Positions 9,427-17,839 of a stretch of 64,000 nt of DNA are shown here, piece after piece (position 1 is the stretch's first letter; each line of letters starts with the position of its first letter). Source of the DNA: Endozoicomonas gorgoniicola (GTDB lineage Bacteria; Pseudomonadota; Gammaproteobacteria; Pseudomonadales; Endozoicomonadaceae); the NCBI RefSeq assembly GCF_025562715.2, contig NZ_JAPFCC010000001.1, forward strand, positions 5,026,001-5,090,000, written 5' to 3'. Under the pieces are notes generated by a model. That model was not told where the DNA came from and ran no database searches. It saw only the letters and a list, made by a program, of their open reading frames with translations. Made by a program: the position numbers and the translations under genes.

Positions 9427-10383
9427 ATGAAAAGCCTGAAAATCGTCTTTGCCGGTACGCCGGAGTTTGCCAGTGCGCATCTGCAAGCTGTACTCGATAC
9501 ACATCATGAAGTCATTGCTGTCTACACACAGCCAGACCGCCCGGCCGGGCGGGGACGCAAACTGAAGCCAGGCCCGGTGAAAGCGCTGGCACAACAGCAC
9601 AACATTCCGGTTTACCAGCCAAAGACACTGCGTGATGAAGCCGCACAGCAGGAACTGGCAGACCTGAACGCCGATCTGATGATCGTTGTCGCTTACGGAC
9701 TGATACTGCCTCAGGCCGTTCTGGATACCCCAAAACACGGCTGCATCAATGTGCATGGCTCTATTCTGCCTCGCTGGCGCGGTGCAGCCCCTGTTCAGCG
9801 GGCGATTGCAGCCGGTGATAAAGAATCCGGCGTCACGATTATGCAAATGGATGCCGGACTGGATACGGGTGACATGCTGATCAAGGCTCACTGCCCAATC
9901 AATGAATCGGATACCTCTTCAGACCTGCACGACCGCCTTATTGAAGTGGGTCAGCCAGCATTGGTCGCAGCGCTTGACGGGATTGCCGAAGACGCTCTGA
10001 TCGCTGAAAAGCAAGATGATGCTGAGGCGTGCTATGCCCACAAGATGAGTAAGGAAGAAGCCCGGATTGACTGGAGCCGCCCGGTTTCAGAACTGCACAA
10101 TCTGGTGCGGGCATTCAACCCCTGGCCTGTTGCAACCGCCGAATTTGAGGGTTTGGCGATTCGGATCTGGGAAGCCAGCCTCGTAGATGACGCTGTCACT
10201 AACGAGTCAGAAAAAGAGCCTGGCACCCTGCTCAGAGCCCAAAAGAAAGGGCTGGATATCGCTTGTCAAAGCGGTATCCTGCGCGTTACCAAAGTACAAC
10301 TTCCCGGTAGCAAAGCTATGTCTGTCAGCGACCTGCTGAATAGCAAAAAAGAGTTGTTCACAGCCGGAAAACGGTTCAGCTAA
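9427..10383 (+). CDS. fmt: Methionyl-tRNA formyltransferase
   Basis: Formylates initiator Met-tRNA using 10-formyl-tetrahydrofolate. The 318-residue protein has the N-terminal formyltransferase domain (FAGTPEFASAHL at about 7-18; catalytic region NVHGSILPRWRGAAPVQRAI at about 108-127; MDAGLDTGDML). The C-terminal OB-like domain covers about 205-318. The stop overlaps the rsmB start by one base (TAATG), so fmt and rsmB are co-translated. Confidence 0.97.
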   Translation: MKSLKIVFAGTPEFASAHLQAVLDTHHEVIAVYTQPDRPAGRGRKLKPGPVKALAQQHNIPVYQPKTLRDEAAQQELADLNADLMIVVAYGLILPQAVLDTPKHGCINVHGSILPRWRGAAPVQRAIAAGDKESGVTIMQMDAGLDTGDMLIKAHCPINESDTSSDLHDRLIEVGQPALVAALDGIAEDALIAEKQDDAEACYAHKMSKEEARIDWSRPVSELHNLVRAFNPWPVATAEFEGLAIRIWEASLVDDAVTNESEKEPGTLLRAQKKGLDIACQSGILRVTKVQLPGSKAMSVSDLLNSKKELFTAGKRFS

Positions 10384-11705
10384 TGGCCAGAAAATCTTCT
10401 GTAAGGCTGGCCGCAGCCACTGCCGTTACCAGGGTCGTATCCGGTGAATCCCTGAGTCAGGTTCTGCCTGATCTGCAGGAAACCTTGCCAAAAAAAGATC
10501 AGGCTCTATTGGCCGAACTCTGTTACGGCACACTGCGTTACTACTTCCGCCTCAGTGCCTGGCTGAACAAGCTGGTTGATAAACCGCTCAAAAAGAAAGA
10601 GCAGGTGATACACAGCCTGATTCTGGTGGGATTGTACCAACTGTTCTACACCCGCATTCCGGCACACGCCGCCATCGGAGAAACCGTTCAGGTGACGCGC
10701 AGCATGGGCAAAGCCTGGGCGAGAGGGCTGGTTAATGGTGTTCTGCGTAATGCCCAGCGTAATAGTGACGAGTTGAACGATCTGGACGATCAGGACAGCG
10801 ATCATTTCGATGAAATCTGCGCCAACGCCCATCCGGCATGGTTAATCGGTAAGTTGAAAAAAGGCTGGCCAGAACACTGGCAGGGTATTCTCAAGGCGAA
10901 CAACAGCCAGCCCCCCATGACTCTGCGGGTCAATCAGAAACACCTGTCCCGTGATCGCTATCTGAAAAAGTTGCTGGATCATTGCATTCAGGCTTCACCG
11001 TCCACTACTGCTCCCCAGGCCATCACTCTGGCGAAGCCAGTGCCTGTGGATGAGCTGCCAGGCTTTGCTGAGGGCTGGGTTAGCGTTCAGGATGAATCTG
11101 CGCAACTGGCTGGTGTCTTGATTGATACAAAATCTGGCGAAAAGGTTCTCGACGCCTGCTGTGCTCCGGGAGGTAAAACCTGCCACCTGCTTGAGTTAAA
11201 CGACGGTATAAAGCTTGATGCACTGGATGTGGATAACAAGCGACTGGCAAGGGTTCAGGAAAACCTTGATCGTATCGGCTTATCCGCCCGCCTGATGCAT
11301 GGCGATGGTACACAGCCTGAGCAGTGGTGGGACAATCAACTGTACGACCATATTCTGCTGGATGCTCCCTGTTCAGCAACAGGTGTTATACGTCGTCACC
11401 CTGACATCAAGCTACTGCGTCAACCAGAAGACATTGATGCACTGGCCCGGTTACAACAACGCATTCTCAATACCATGTGGACATTGCTGAAACCGGGCGG
11501 CACTCTGTTATACGCCACCTGTTCAGTCATGCCGGCAGAAAACAGCAAACAGGTTGAAGCATTTCTGAGCAGCCACCCGGACGCCTGCCTGCAAACCATT
11601 GAAGGTCACTGGGGTCATGACACCGGGTTTGGACGACAGATTTTTCCCGGCAGCGGGGACGGATTCTTTTACAGCCTGATTAAAAAACAGGCACAGGGCA
11701 GTTAA
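10383..11705 (+). CDS. rsmB: 16S rRNA (cytosine-967-C5)-methyltransferase RsmB
   Basis: The 440-residue protein has an N-terminal NusB-like RNA-binding domain (about 5-140) and a C-terminal SAM methyltransferase domain. The SAM-binding motif DACCAPGGKT is near residue 258. Both catalytic cysteines are visible in DAPCSATGVIRRHP and YATCSVMP. It is the middle gene of the fmt-rsmB-trkA run, 12 bp before trkA. Confidence 0.97.
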   Translation: MARKSSVRLAAATAVTRVVSGESLSQVLPDLQETLPKKDQALLAELCYGTLRYYFRLSAWLNKLVDKPLKKKEQVIHSLILVGLYQLFYTRIPAHAAIGETVQVTRSMGKAWARGLVNGVLRNAQRNSDELNDLDDQDSDHFDEICANAHPAWLIGKLKKGWPEHWQGILKANNSQPPMTLRVNQKHLSRDRYLKKLLDHCIQASPSTTAPQAITLAKPVPVDELPGFAEGWVSVQDESAQLAGVLIDTKSGEKVLDACCAPGGKTCHLLELNDGIKLDALDVDNKRLARVQENLDRIGLSARLMHGDGTQPEQWWDNQLYDHILLDAPCSATGVIRRHPDIKLLRQPEDIDALARLQQRILNTMWTLLKPGGTLLYATCSVMPAENSKQVEAFLSSHPDACLQTIEGHWGHDTGFGRQIFPGSGDGFFYSLIKKQAQGS

Positions 11706-11717
11706 GGATACTGATGC

Positions 11718-13091
11718 ATGAAGATTATCATTCTTGGGGCAGGTCAGGTCGGTGGTACTCTCGCTGAAAACCTTGCCAGCGAGGAAAACGATATAACGGT
11801 GGTCGATACCAATGGTGAACGACTCCGGGAGCTGCAGGACAGAATTGATATTCGAACCATACAGGGAATGGCATCCTTCCCCTCAGTGCTCAAGCAGGCC
11901 GGGGCTGATGAAGCGGATATGCTGGTTGCCGTCACCAACAGTGACGAAGTCAACATGATCTCATGCCAGATTGCCTACACCATGTTTCATACACCTGCCA
12001 AAATTGCCCGAATCCGACAGGCAGCGTATCTGAGCAGAGACAACCTGTTTGGTGACGATGCTCTGCCGGTAGACGTCCTGATCAGTCCGGAGCAAGTGGT
12101 GACTAACTACATCAGACGCTTACTGGAACGCCCCGGGGCTTTGCAGGTTCTGGATTTTGCCGGAGGGCGCGCCCAGCTTGTGGCTATGAAAGCATACTAC
12201 GGCGGTCCGCTGGTTGGTCAGGAGCTGCGCTATCTGAAAGAGCATATGCCAAACGTCGAGAGTCGTGTGGCTGCCATTTTCCGCCGGGGTCAGCCGATTA
12301 TGCCCAAGGGGACAACGGTTCTGGAAGCAGACGATGAAGTCTTTTTTATTGCCGACCGTCGTCATATTCGTGATGTGATGAGCGAGATGCAGCGTCTGGA
12401 TGACGATTACAAACGTATTATTATTGCCGGGGGCGGCAATATCGGTTTGCGGCTGGCGCAATCGGCGGAAAATGATTATAAGGTTAAAATCATTGAGCGC
12501 AGTATGTCACGCTGCCAGTTCCTGTCGGAAACGCTGACCAAGGCCATGGTTTTTAACGGCAATGCTTCCGATAAAGAGTTACTGATCGCAGAGAATATTG
12601 AAGAAACGGATGTATTCTGCGCTCTGACCAACGATGACGAAGCCAACGTTATGGCGGCCATGCTTGCCAAAAGGCTCGGTGCCCGCAAGGTGATGGCACT
12701 GATCAACAACCCTGCCTACGTTGACCTGGTACAGGGGGGTGAAATTGATATTGCGCTGTCACCTCAGCTGGCGACAATTGGCAGCCTGTTGAAACATGTT
12801 CGCAAAGGTGATGTGGTCAACGTACACTCTCTGCGTCGTGGCGCCGCAGAGGCAATGGAAGCCATTGCCCATGGCGATGAAAGTTCTTCAAAGGTAGTAG
12901 GGCGCACCGTTCAGGAAGTAGAGCTGCCGCCTGGCACCACCATTGGCGCGATTGTCCGTAACGATGAGGTGTTGATTGCACATGACACGACTCGCATTGA
13001 GTCCGGCGATCATATTATTCTGTTCCTGACCAATAAAAAACGCATCCACGAAGTGGAACGACTTTTTCAGGTGGGTCTGGGATTTTTCTGA
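11718..13091 (+). CDS. trkA: Trk potassium uptake system regulatory subunit TrkA
   Basis: Cytoplasmic nucleotide-binding subunit that gates the TrkH channel. The 457-residue protein has two tandem RCK units. The first Rossmann fold begins GAGQVGGTLAENLA (about 7-20), the second GGGNIGLRLAQSAE (about 238-251), and each is followed by a TrkA-C domain. It is followed by a stem-loop and then trkH, so the uptake pair is kept together. Confidence 0.97.
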   Translation: MKIIILGAGQVGGTLAENLASEENDITVVDTNGERLRELQDRIDIRTIQGMASFPSVLKQAGADEADMLVAVTNSDEVNMISCQIAYTMFHTPAKIARIRQAAYLSRDNLFGDDALPVDVLISPEQVVTNYIRRLLERPGALQVLDFAGGRAQLVAMKAYYGGPLVGQELRYLKEHMPNVESRVAAIFRRGQPIMPKGTTVLEADDEVFFIADRRHIRDVMSEMQRLDDDYKRIIIAGGGNIGLRLAQSAENDYKVKIIERSMSRCQFLSETLTKAMVFNGNASDKELLIAENIEETDVFCALTNDDEANVMAAMLAKRLGARKVMALINNPAYVDLVQGGEIDIALSPQLATIGSLLKHVRKGDVVNVHSLRRGAAEAMEAIAHGDESSSKVVGRTVQEVELPPGTTIGAIVRNDEVLIAHDTTRIESGDHIILFLTNKKRIHEVERLFQVGLGFF

Positions 13092-13107
13092 CTTTTAGCA
13101 CAATACC

Positions 13108-13132
13108 GGGGCATTGAAACGTTCAATGCCCC
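13108..13132. terminator. Perfect 11-bp stem-loop between trkA and trkH
   Basis: GGGGCATTGAA and TTCAATGCCCC form a perfect stem around a 3-base loop. No T run follows on the plus strand, so it may attenuate or stabilise the trkA 3' end rather than fully terminate; trkH begins 76 bp later. Confidence 0.55.
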
Positions 13133-13207
13133 GGGCCTGATAAAAAAGGAGCACTGACTCCACTCAGGCCTTTGCATGGCAGCAAGAAAAACAAAAACAG
13201 GGGTTGT

Positions 13208-14656
13208 ATGCAATTCACAGTGGTCCTGCCCGTTCTGGGCTTCCTATTGATGGTATTCAGTCTGTCGAATATCCCGCCCATGATAGTCGCCTTAATCTAT
13301 GGCGAGACTGAGATTTCAATCTTTACCTTCACATTCTTCCTGACTTTGCTTGGCGGGCTGTCCATGTGGCTTCCCTACAGGAAGATACAGGGCAATATGA
13401 GAATCCGGGACGGTTTTGTCATTACGGTGCTGTTCTGGCTGGTTCTTGGACTGGTTGGCTCTTTGCCTTTTCTGATGATGAAAGTGCCTTCGTTGTCAGT
13501 GACTGATGCGATCTTTGAATCCATGTCAGGGCTGACCACCACCGGAGCGACCATTCTCACCGGGCTCGACGATATGCCACGTTCGATCCTGTTTTATCGC
13601 CAGCAGCTCCAGTGGTTTGGCGGGATGGGAATCATCGTTCTTGCCGTCGCCATCATGCCAATGCTGGGCATTGGCGGCATGCAGCTGTATCGCACGGAAA
13701 CCCCCGGGCCAGTAAAAGACACCAAGCTGACACCTCGTATCAAGGAAACCGCCAAAGCACTCTGGAAGCTTTATGTCGCCTTAACCGTCACCTGCGCCAT
13801 TGGCTATAAGCTGGCAGGCATGGACTGGTTCGATGCCATCAGCCACAGTTTCTCAACCGTTGCCATCGGTGGCTTCTCAACCCACGATGCCAGTATTGGT
13901 TATTTCCAGTCACCCCTGATTAATGGAATGACCACTGTCTTCATGTTTGTTGCGGGTATTAATTTTGCCCTGCATTTCTTTGCCTGGCGCAACAAAACCC
14001 TCTCCCATTATCCAGGGGACTCGGAAACCAAAGGGTATGTACTGATCCTCTTAACCGTTGCCCTGATTACGGTGCTGACCCTGTATCTGTCGGATACTTA
14101 TAGTCTCTGGAAAGCGGTTGAGTACGGTGTCTTTGAAGTGGTGTCAATTGCCACAACAACCGGTTATTCAAGCGCCGGTTTCTCAATCTGGCCTACCTTT
14201 CTGCCACTGTTGCTGTTTATTAACAGTTTTGTTGGGGGATGTTCCGGTTCAACAGCGGGCGGCATGAAAGTGGTGCGCATCATGCTCATCTTCAAACAGG
14301 GCATTCGGGAGTTACATCGCCTGGTTCATCCTAACGCAATTATTACGATCAAACTGGGTGGACAGCCGGTACACAGCCGGACAGGTGAGGCAGTCTGGGG
14401 ATTTTTTGCGACTTATGTATTTCTGCTGGTTGTCATGTTTCTGCTGTTGATGGCAACGGGGCTGGATATTGTAACCGCCTTTTCTACAGTAGCTTCCTGC
14501 ATGAACAACCTGGGTCCGGCGCTTGGCGAAGCAGCTGGCAACTATGAAAGTCTGCCCGATGTGGCTAAATGGATTCTGACCTTTGCCATGCTGCTGGGAA
14601 GGCTGGAAATATTTACTCTACTGGTACTTTTTACCCCGGTCTTCTGGCGTTATTAA
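13208..14656 (+). CDS. trkH: Trk potassium transporter membrane subunit TrkH
   Basis: Inner-membrane potassium channel subunit working with TrkA. The 482-residue protein has four pore repeats; the selectivity-filter-like segments include TTTGATI, AIGGFSTHD, TTTGYSSAGF and the SCMNNLGP region. QWFGGMGIIVLAVAIMPMLG and GGCSGSTAGGMKVVRI are family hallmarks. ATG 13208 (MQFTVVLPVLGF) aligns with the usual TrkH N-terminus; a TTG at 13172 would add 12 charged residues not typical of the family. Confidence 0.95.
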   Translation: MQFTVVLPVLGFLLMVFSLSNIPPMIVALIYGETEISIFTFTFFLTLLGGLSMWLPYRKIQGNMRIRDGFVITVLFWLVLGLVGSLPFLMMKVPSLSVTDAIFESMSGLTTTGATILTGLDDMPRSILFYRQQLQWFGGMGIIVLAVAIMPMLGIGGMQLYRTETPGPVKDTKLTPRIKETAKALWKLYVALTVTCAIGYKLAGMDWFDAISHSFSTVAIGGFSTHDASIGYFQSPLINGMTTVFMFVAGINFALHFFAWRNKTLSHYPGDSETKGYVLILLTVALITVLTLYLSDTYSLWKAVEYGVFEVVSIATTTGYSSAGFSIWPTFLPLLLFINSFVGGCSGSTAGGMKVVRIMLIFKQGIRELHRLVHPNAIITIKLGGQPVHSRTGEAVWGFFATYVFLLVVMFLLLMATGLDIVTAFSTVASCMNNLGPALGEAAGNYESLPDVAKWILTFAMLLGRLEIFTLLVLFTPVFWRY

Positions 14657-14680
14657 ACCTAAAAGGCAACAGGTTCTAAT

Positions 14681-14998
14681 TCAGGGATGCGCCAGCCCCA
14701 GCATGGCAACAATTTGCTTTGGCTCTCTGGCCAGCAGGTTCAGCAATACACGAGCAGGGCCGTTCGGTTTGCGGTCGCCCCGCTCCCAATGGCGAAGGGT
14801 GGGGAGTTTTACGCCTACCGCCCGAGCAAACTCTTCCTGAGTCATGTCGAGCTGCTGGCGAATATCTTTGACATCCAGCGGGGATACGTCGTGGACAATG
14901 GCACCGCTTTGTTTGCCTTTGGTGAACTCAACAGCTTCGTCAAGCCCCTGCATGATGTCGTCGAAGACGCTGTGATTTGAATCTGGTGTGTGAGCCAT
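14681..14998 (-). CDS. Antitoxin, HigA/NadS-type helix-turn-helix protein
   Basis: The 105-residue protein has an XRE-type helix-turn-helix at about residues 47-80 (LDMTQEEFARAVGVKLPTLR). The MTQ-EEFA...HWERG pattern is typical of HigA/NadS antitoxins. It lies 13 bp downstream of a RelE-family toxin frame, the toxin-first order of higBA modules. It would neutralise the toxin and autorepress the operon. The antitoxin looks intact while its toxin carries a stop. Confidence 0.85.
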   Translation of the reverse strand: MAHTPDSNHSVFDDIMQGLDEAVEFTKGKQSGAIVHDVSPLDVKDIRQQLDMTQEEFARAVGVKLPTLRHWERGDRKPNGPARVLLNLLAREPKQIVAMLGLAHP

Positions 14999-15011
14999 GG
15001 TGTTTCTCCCT

Positions 15012-15362
15012 TTATCTGGTACGTGTTTTCCGGATCTGAGCTTGCCTGACCAGTACTTCGGTGACTTTCCTCATCTCATGCCTTTGGGCTTTGGTGAGGT
15101 TGCCCTGTTCGTTTTTGCCGTACACCGTCAGCAGGAACAGGGGGATGCCTTCGCTGTGATAGAAGTAGATCACCCGCACACCGCCACTTTTGCCGGAGCC
15201 ACCCCGCTTCTAGCGCAGTTTGCGTACCCCACCGGTTTCCCGAATCAGGTCGCCGGATTTGGGGTGACCTGCCAGACACCGGATGATGTCTTCCCGCTCG
15301 GAAATACTAAGCAGGAGTTCTGCCCGCTTCTGGTAGTGGGGCAGTTCAACAACGGTATGCAT
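15012..15362 (-). pseudogene. RelE/HigB-family toxin with an internal stop codon
   Basis: On the minus strand a 116-codon frame begins MHTVVELPHYQKRAELLLS (15362) and continues through GGVRKLR, then TAG (15212-15210). In the same frame it goes on as KRGGSGKSGGVRVIYFYHSE ... LFLLTVYGKNEQGNLTKAQ to a TAA at 15012. Relatives usually have tryptophan (TGG) in GGVRKLRW, so one base change explains the stop. The rest of the frame is undamaged, pointing to recent inactivation, or to a sequencing error. The intact antitoxin follows 13 bp later. Confidence 0.8.
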
Positions 15363-15556
15363 TAGATTGTAATCCTTTGGATTAGTTTCGGAAAAGTATA
15401 GCCGGTTGTAGTACGGGTACTTAGCAAAATCTCCGTAAACTTTCGACAAGGCGGGGAGTGTCACCTCAAATAAAAGACAGAAAACAGCTCTGTATAAACA
15501 GCCGGAATCAGGTGTTTCTGAATTCTGTAGCATGTCAGCAGAGCCTGATAGGGGGA

Positions 15557-16198
15557 TTAATATGTAAGCTGTTTCAGTGTGAACTCATAAAGATAATCAA
15601 TCACTTTGTTCGCCGCCTGTGCGGCTTTGATTTTGTCGCCACTACTAACGGCTTTCATAACTTCAGCATGAAGCGTAGCCGGATGTTCGGTATTGTCTTC
15701 CTTATGCTTAAACCAGAACCTGCGGGAAAGCCCTTGCAGTGGGCGCATAGCTTGACGAATATATTCGTTTCTGGAAGCGGCCACAAGTTCGTAGTGAACT
15801 TGTCTCAGATGATAGAAAAAAGACTCATCATCGTGATTGCGGGCGCATACCATGATCCCTTCTGCCAGTTTTTCCATTTGTGCTTTTTGTGTCGGCGTCG
15901 CTTTTTCTGCAGCCAGTTCTGCACAGAGCACCTCTATCGGACGACGAACCTCCAGTAGTTTCAACTGGGTTTCCATCGTTACCACCGGTATCTGAATGCC
16001 GCGTCTGGGATAGATATTAACCATCTGCTCCCAGGCCAGCTTTTGTAAAGCCTCCCTTATGGGAGTGCGTCCCATATTGAGCATTTCTCCCAGCTGCTTT
16101 TCGGAATACATGGCACCGGGTTCCAGTTGTTGAAAAATAACCATGAATTCCAGCCGGGCATAGGCGCTGTCTGTTTGTGAAAGTTCTTTCTCTGCCAT
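15557..16198 (-). CDS. GntR-family regulator with FCD effector domain
   Basis: The 213-residue protein has an N-terminal GntR winged helix (about 12-75; YSEKQLGEMLNMGRTPIREA) and an all-helical FCD ligand-binding domain (about 80-205). It includes the RRPIEVLCAELAA start and the HYELVAASRNEYI metal or ligand region. It is divergent from the FAD oxidoreductase at 16399 across a 200-bp control region. It most likely represses the catabolic unit to its right until the substrate or an intermediate binds. Confidence 0.88.
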   Translation of the reverse strand: MAEKELSQTDSAYARLEFMVIFQQLEPGAMYSEKQLGEMLNMGRTPIREALQKLAWEQMVNIYPRRGIQIPVVTMETQLKLLEVRRPIEVLCAELAAEKATPTQKAQMEKLAEGIMVCARNHDDESFFYHLRQVHYELVAASRNEYIRQAMRPLQGLSRRFWFKHKEDNTEHPATLHAEVMKAVSSGDKIKAAQAANKVIDYLYEFTLKQLTY

Positions 16199-16398
16199 TG
16201 TCCTTATCTGTACGGGGATCTGCTCGTATTGCTGTGTAATTGGGCATGATACACAGATCCGTAAATTGTCTGATTAGGCAATAACCGCAAGGTCGTATTC
16301 TTAGCGTTTTTTGATCTGAATCAGTATTCGCATATTTCATCTGGATATTATTAATGTGCAACTGATATATCACAGGTGAAGCAGGTTATCTCATCGCA
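16199..16398. promoter_or_regulatory. Divergent control region between GntR regulator and catabolic genes
   Basis: This 200-bp non-coding gap must hold both promoters. It contains inverted-repeat-like stretches, for example ATTGTCTGATTAGGCAAT near 16264-16281 and GTGTAATTGGGCATGATACAC near 16233-16253, which are candidate GntR operators. No operator or promoter can be fixed by eye. Confidence 0.4.
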
Positions 16399-17757
16399 AT
16401 GAACGACTGGAAACTGATCAATACAATAAAAGATGGCAACGAAGAACTTACCGTACTGCGCGAAGTGGACGTTCTTGTGGTGGGCGGCGGCTCTGCTGGT
16501 GTTGCGGCAGCGACCACCTGTGGCAGAAATGGCCTGAGTACTTTGTTGATAGAAAAATACGGTTTTTGTGGCGGCTCAGCAGTGGCGGGAATGTCTGGTA
16601 CTATCTGCGGTATGTATCTGGCCAGCGATGATAAAGACAAAGCTCCGGAACAGGTGGTATTTGGCTTTACCGAAGAGTTTCGTCAGGCACTCCTCCAGCG
16701 TGGCGGTCTGACTGAGCCACAGCGTTACGGCAAAACCTTCACTGCTACCCATGACCCACTGGTATGGCGTGAAGTAGCTGACGACTTTCTGATGGAAGCC
16801 GGTGTCGAAGTGCTGTATCACACCGCCGTCTCCGGTGTCGTGATGGAAGGCGATACTTATACTGGCGTGGTCGTAGAATCCAATGCCGGACAGAGCCTGA
16901 TTAAAGCTAAACGCATTATTGATGCCAGTGGTGATGCTGCGGTGGTAGCCAGAGCCGGTGGTGAATACTTCTTTGGCGATAACGGTGTTATTCAGAACCC
17001 GACCATGTTCTTCCGCATCGGCGGTGTGGATATGGACACTTATCTGGAGTTTTACGGCGAAGACACTATCTGCCCAACCAAAGTGACAGAAAAAATTCTG
17101 GAGCTTAATGCTTCCGGTGAGTATGAACTACCCCGCCATAAAATCTGGATTTTTCCAACCTCCCGTCCAAACGAACTGATGGTCAATGCGACCCGCCTGG
17201 CCGGTCAGGATGGTCGGGTGCTGAATGTGATTGATCCGGTTGATTTCTCTGAATCTGAAATCTTCGGACGTAAACAGGTTCGTGAATACGCCCGCTTCCT
17301 GAAGAGTTTTGTTCCCGGCTGCGAAGAAAGCTATGTGGTCGATACCGGGGTAGAAGTCGGTATCCGTCAGACCCGTTCTATCGAAGGCGTTGACAAACTG
17401 AGCAACGAGGATGTGGTCAGCTGCCGTAAACGTCCGGACAGTATTTGCCGCAGCCCGTGGCCAATCGAACTGCATTCCGGTACCAAGCCAAAACTGCACT
17501 GGTTACTGGAAGACTGGTATGACGTTCCTTACAACACTCTGCTGCCAAAGGCCGGTGAAAACATCATCGTAGCAGGACGTTGCCTGTCCGCAGAACATGA
17601 AGCCCTGGCTTCTGCCCGGGTAACAGCCCAGACCTTTGAATACGGTCACGCTGCCGGACAGGCTGTTACTCTCTCACTGAAAAACAATCTCAGCCTGCGG
17701 GAGATAAGCGGAGAGGAAGTACGTACCTGCATGGTTACCGCCGGTAGCTGCATTTAA
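16399..17757 (+). CDS. FAD-dependent oxidoreductase
   Basis: The 452-residue flavoprotein has an N-terminal FAD-binding Rossmann motif (VDVLVVGGGSAGVAAAT, about 24-40) followed by EKYGFCGG, and a C-terminal FAD-contact segment (AGRCLSAEHEALASARV). This is the layout of the FAD_oxidored family, flavin enzymes related to fumarate-reductase-like proteins. The substrate is unknown. It is the first gene of a three-gene unit with a BCCT transporter and a mandelate-racemase-type enzyme, suggesting oxidation of the imported compound. Confidence 0.85.
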   Translation: MNDWKLINTIKDGNEELTVLREVDVLVVGGGSAGVAAATTCGRNGLSTLLIEKYGFCGGSAVAGMSGTICGMYLASDDKDKAPEQVVFGFTEEFRQALLQRGGLTEPQRYGKTFTATHDPLVWREVADDFLMEAGVEVLYHTAVSGVVMEGDTYTGVVVESNAGQSLIKAKRIIDASGDAAVVARAGGEYFFGDNGVIQNPTMFFRIGGVDMDTYLEFYGEDTICPTKVTEKILELNASGEYELPRHKIWIFPTSRPNELMVNATRLAGQDGRVLNVIDPVDFSESEIFGRKQVREYARFLKSFVPGCEESYVVDTGVEVGIRQTRSIEGVDKLSNEDVVSCRKRPDSICRSPWPIELHSGTKPKLHWLLEDWYDVPYNTLLPKAGENIIVAGRCLSAEHEALASARVTAQTFEYGHAAGQAVTLSLKNNLSLREISGEEVRTCMVTAGSCI

Positions 17758-17776
17758 TAATTTCTAAGACCAGTCT

Positions 17777-17812
17777 CCTTGCCTGCCGCCAGACTCTTTG
17801 CAGCAGGCAAGG
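17777..17812. other. Intercistronic 10-bp stem-loop before the BCCT gene
   Basis: CCTTGCCTGC pairs perfectly with GCAGGCAAGG around a 16-base loop in the gap between the oxidoreductase and transporter genes. There is no T run; it may adjust mRNA stability or relative expression. Confidence 0.5.
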
Positions 17813-17839
17813 GTATATCTCACCATACCGGAGCCATTC

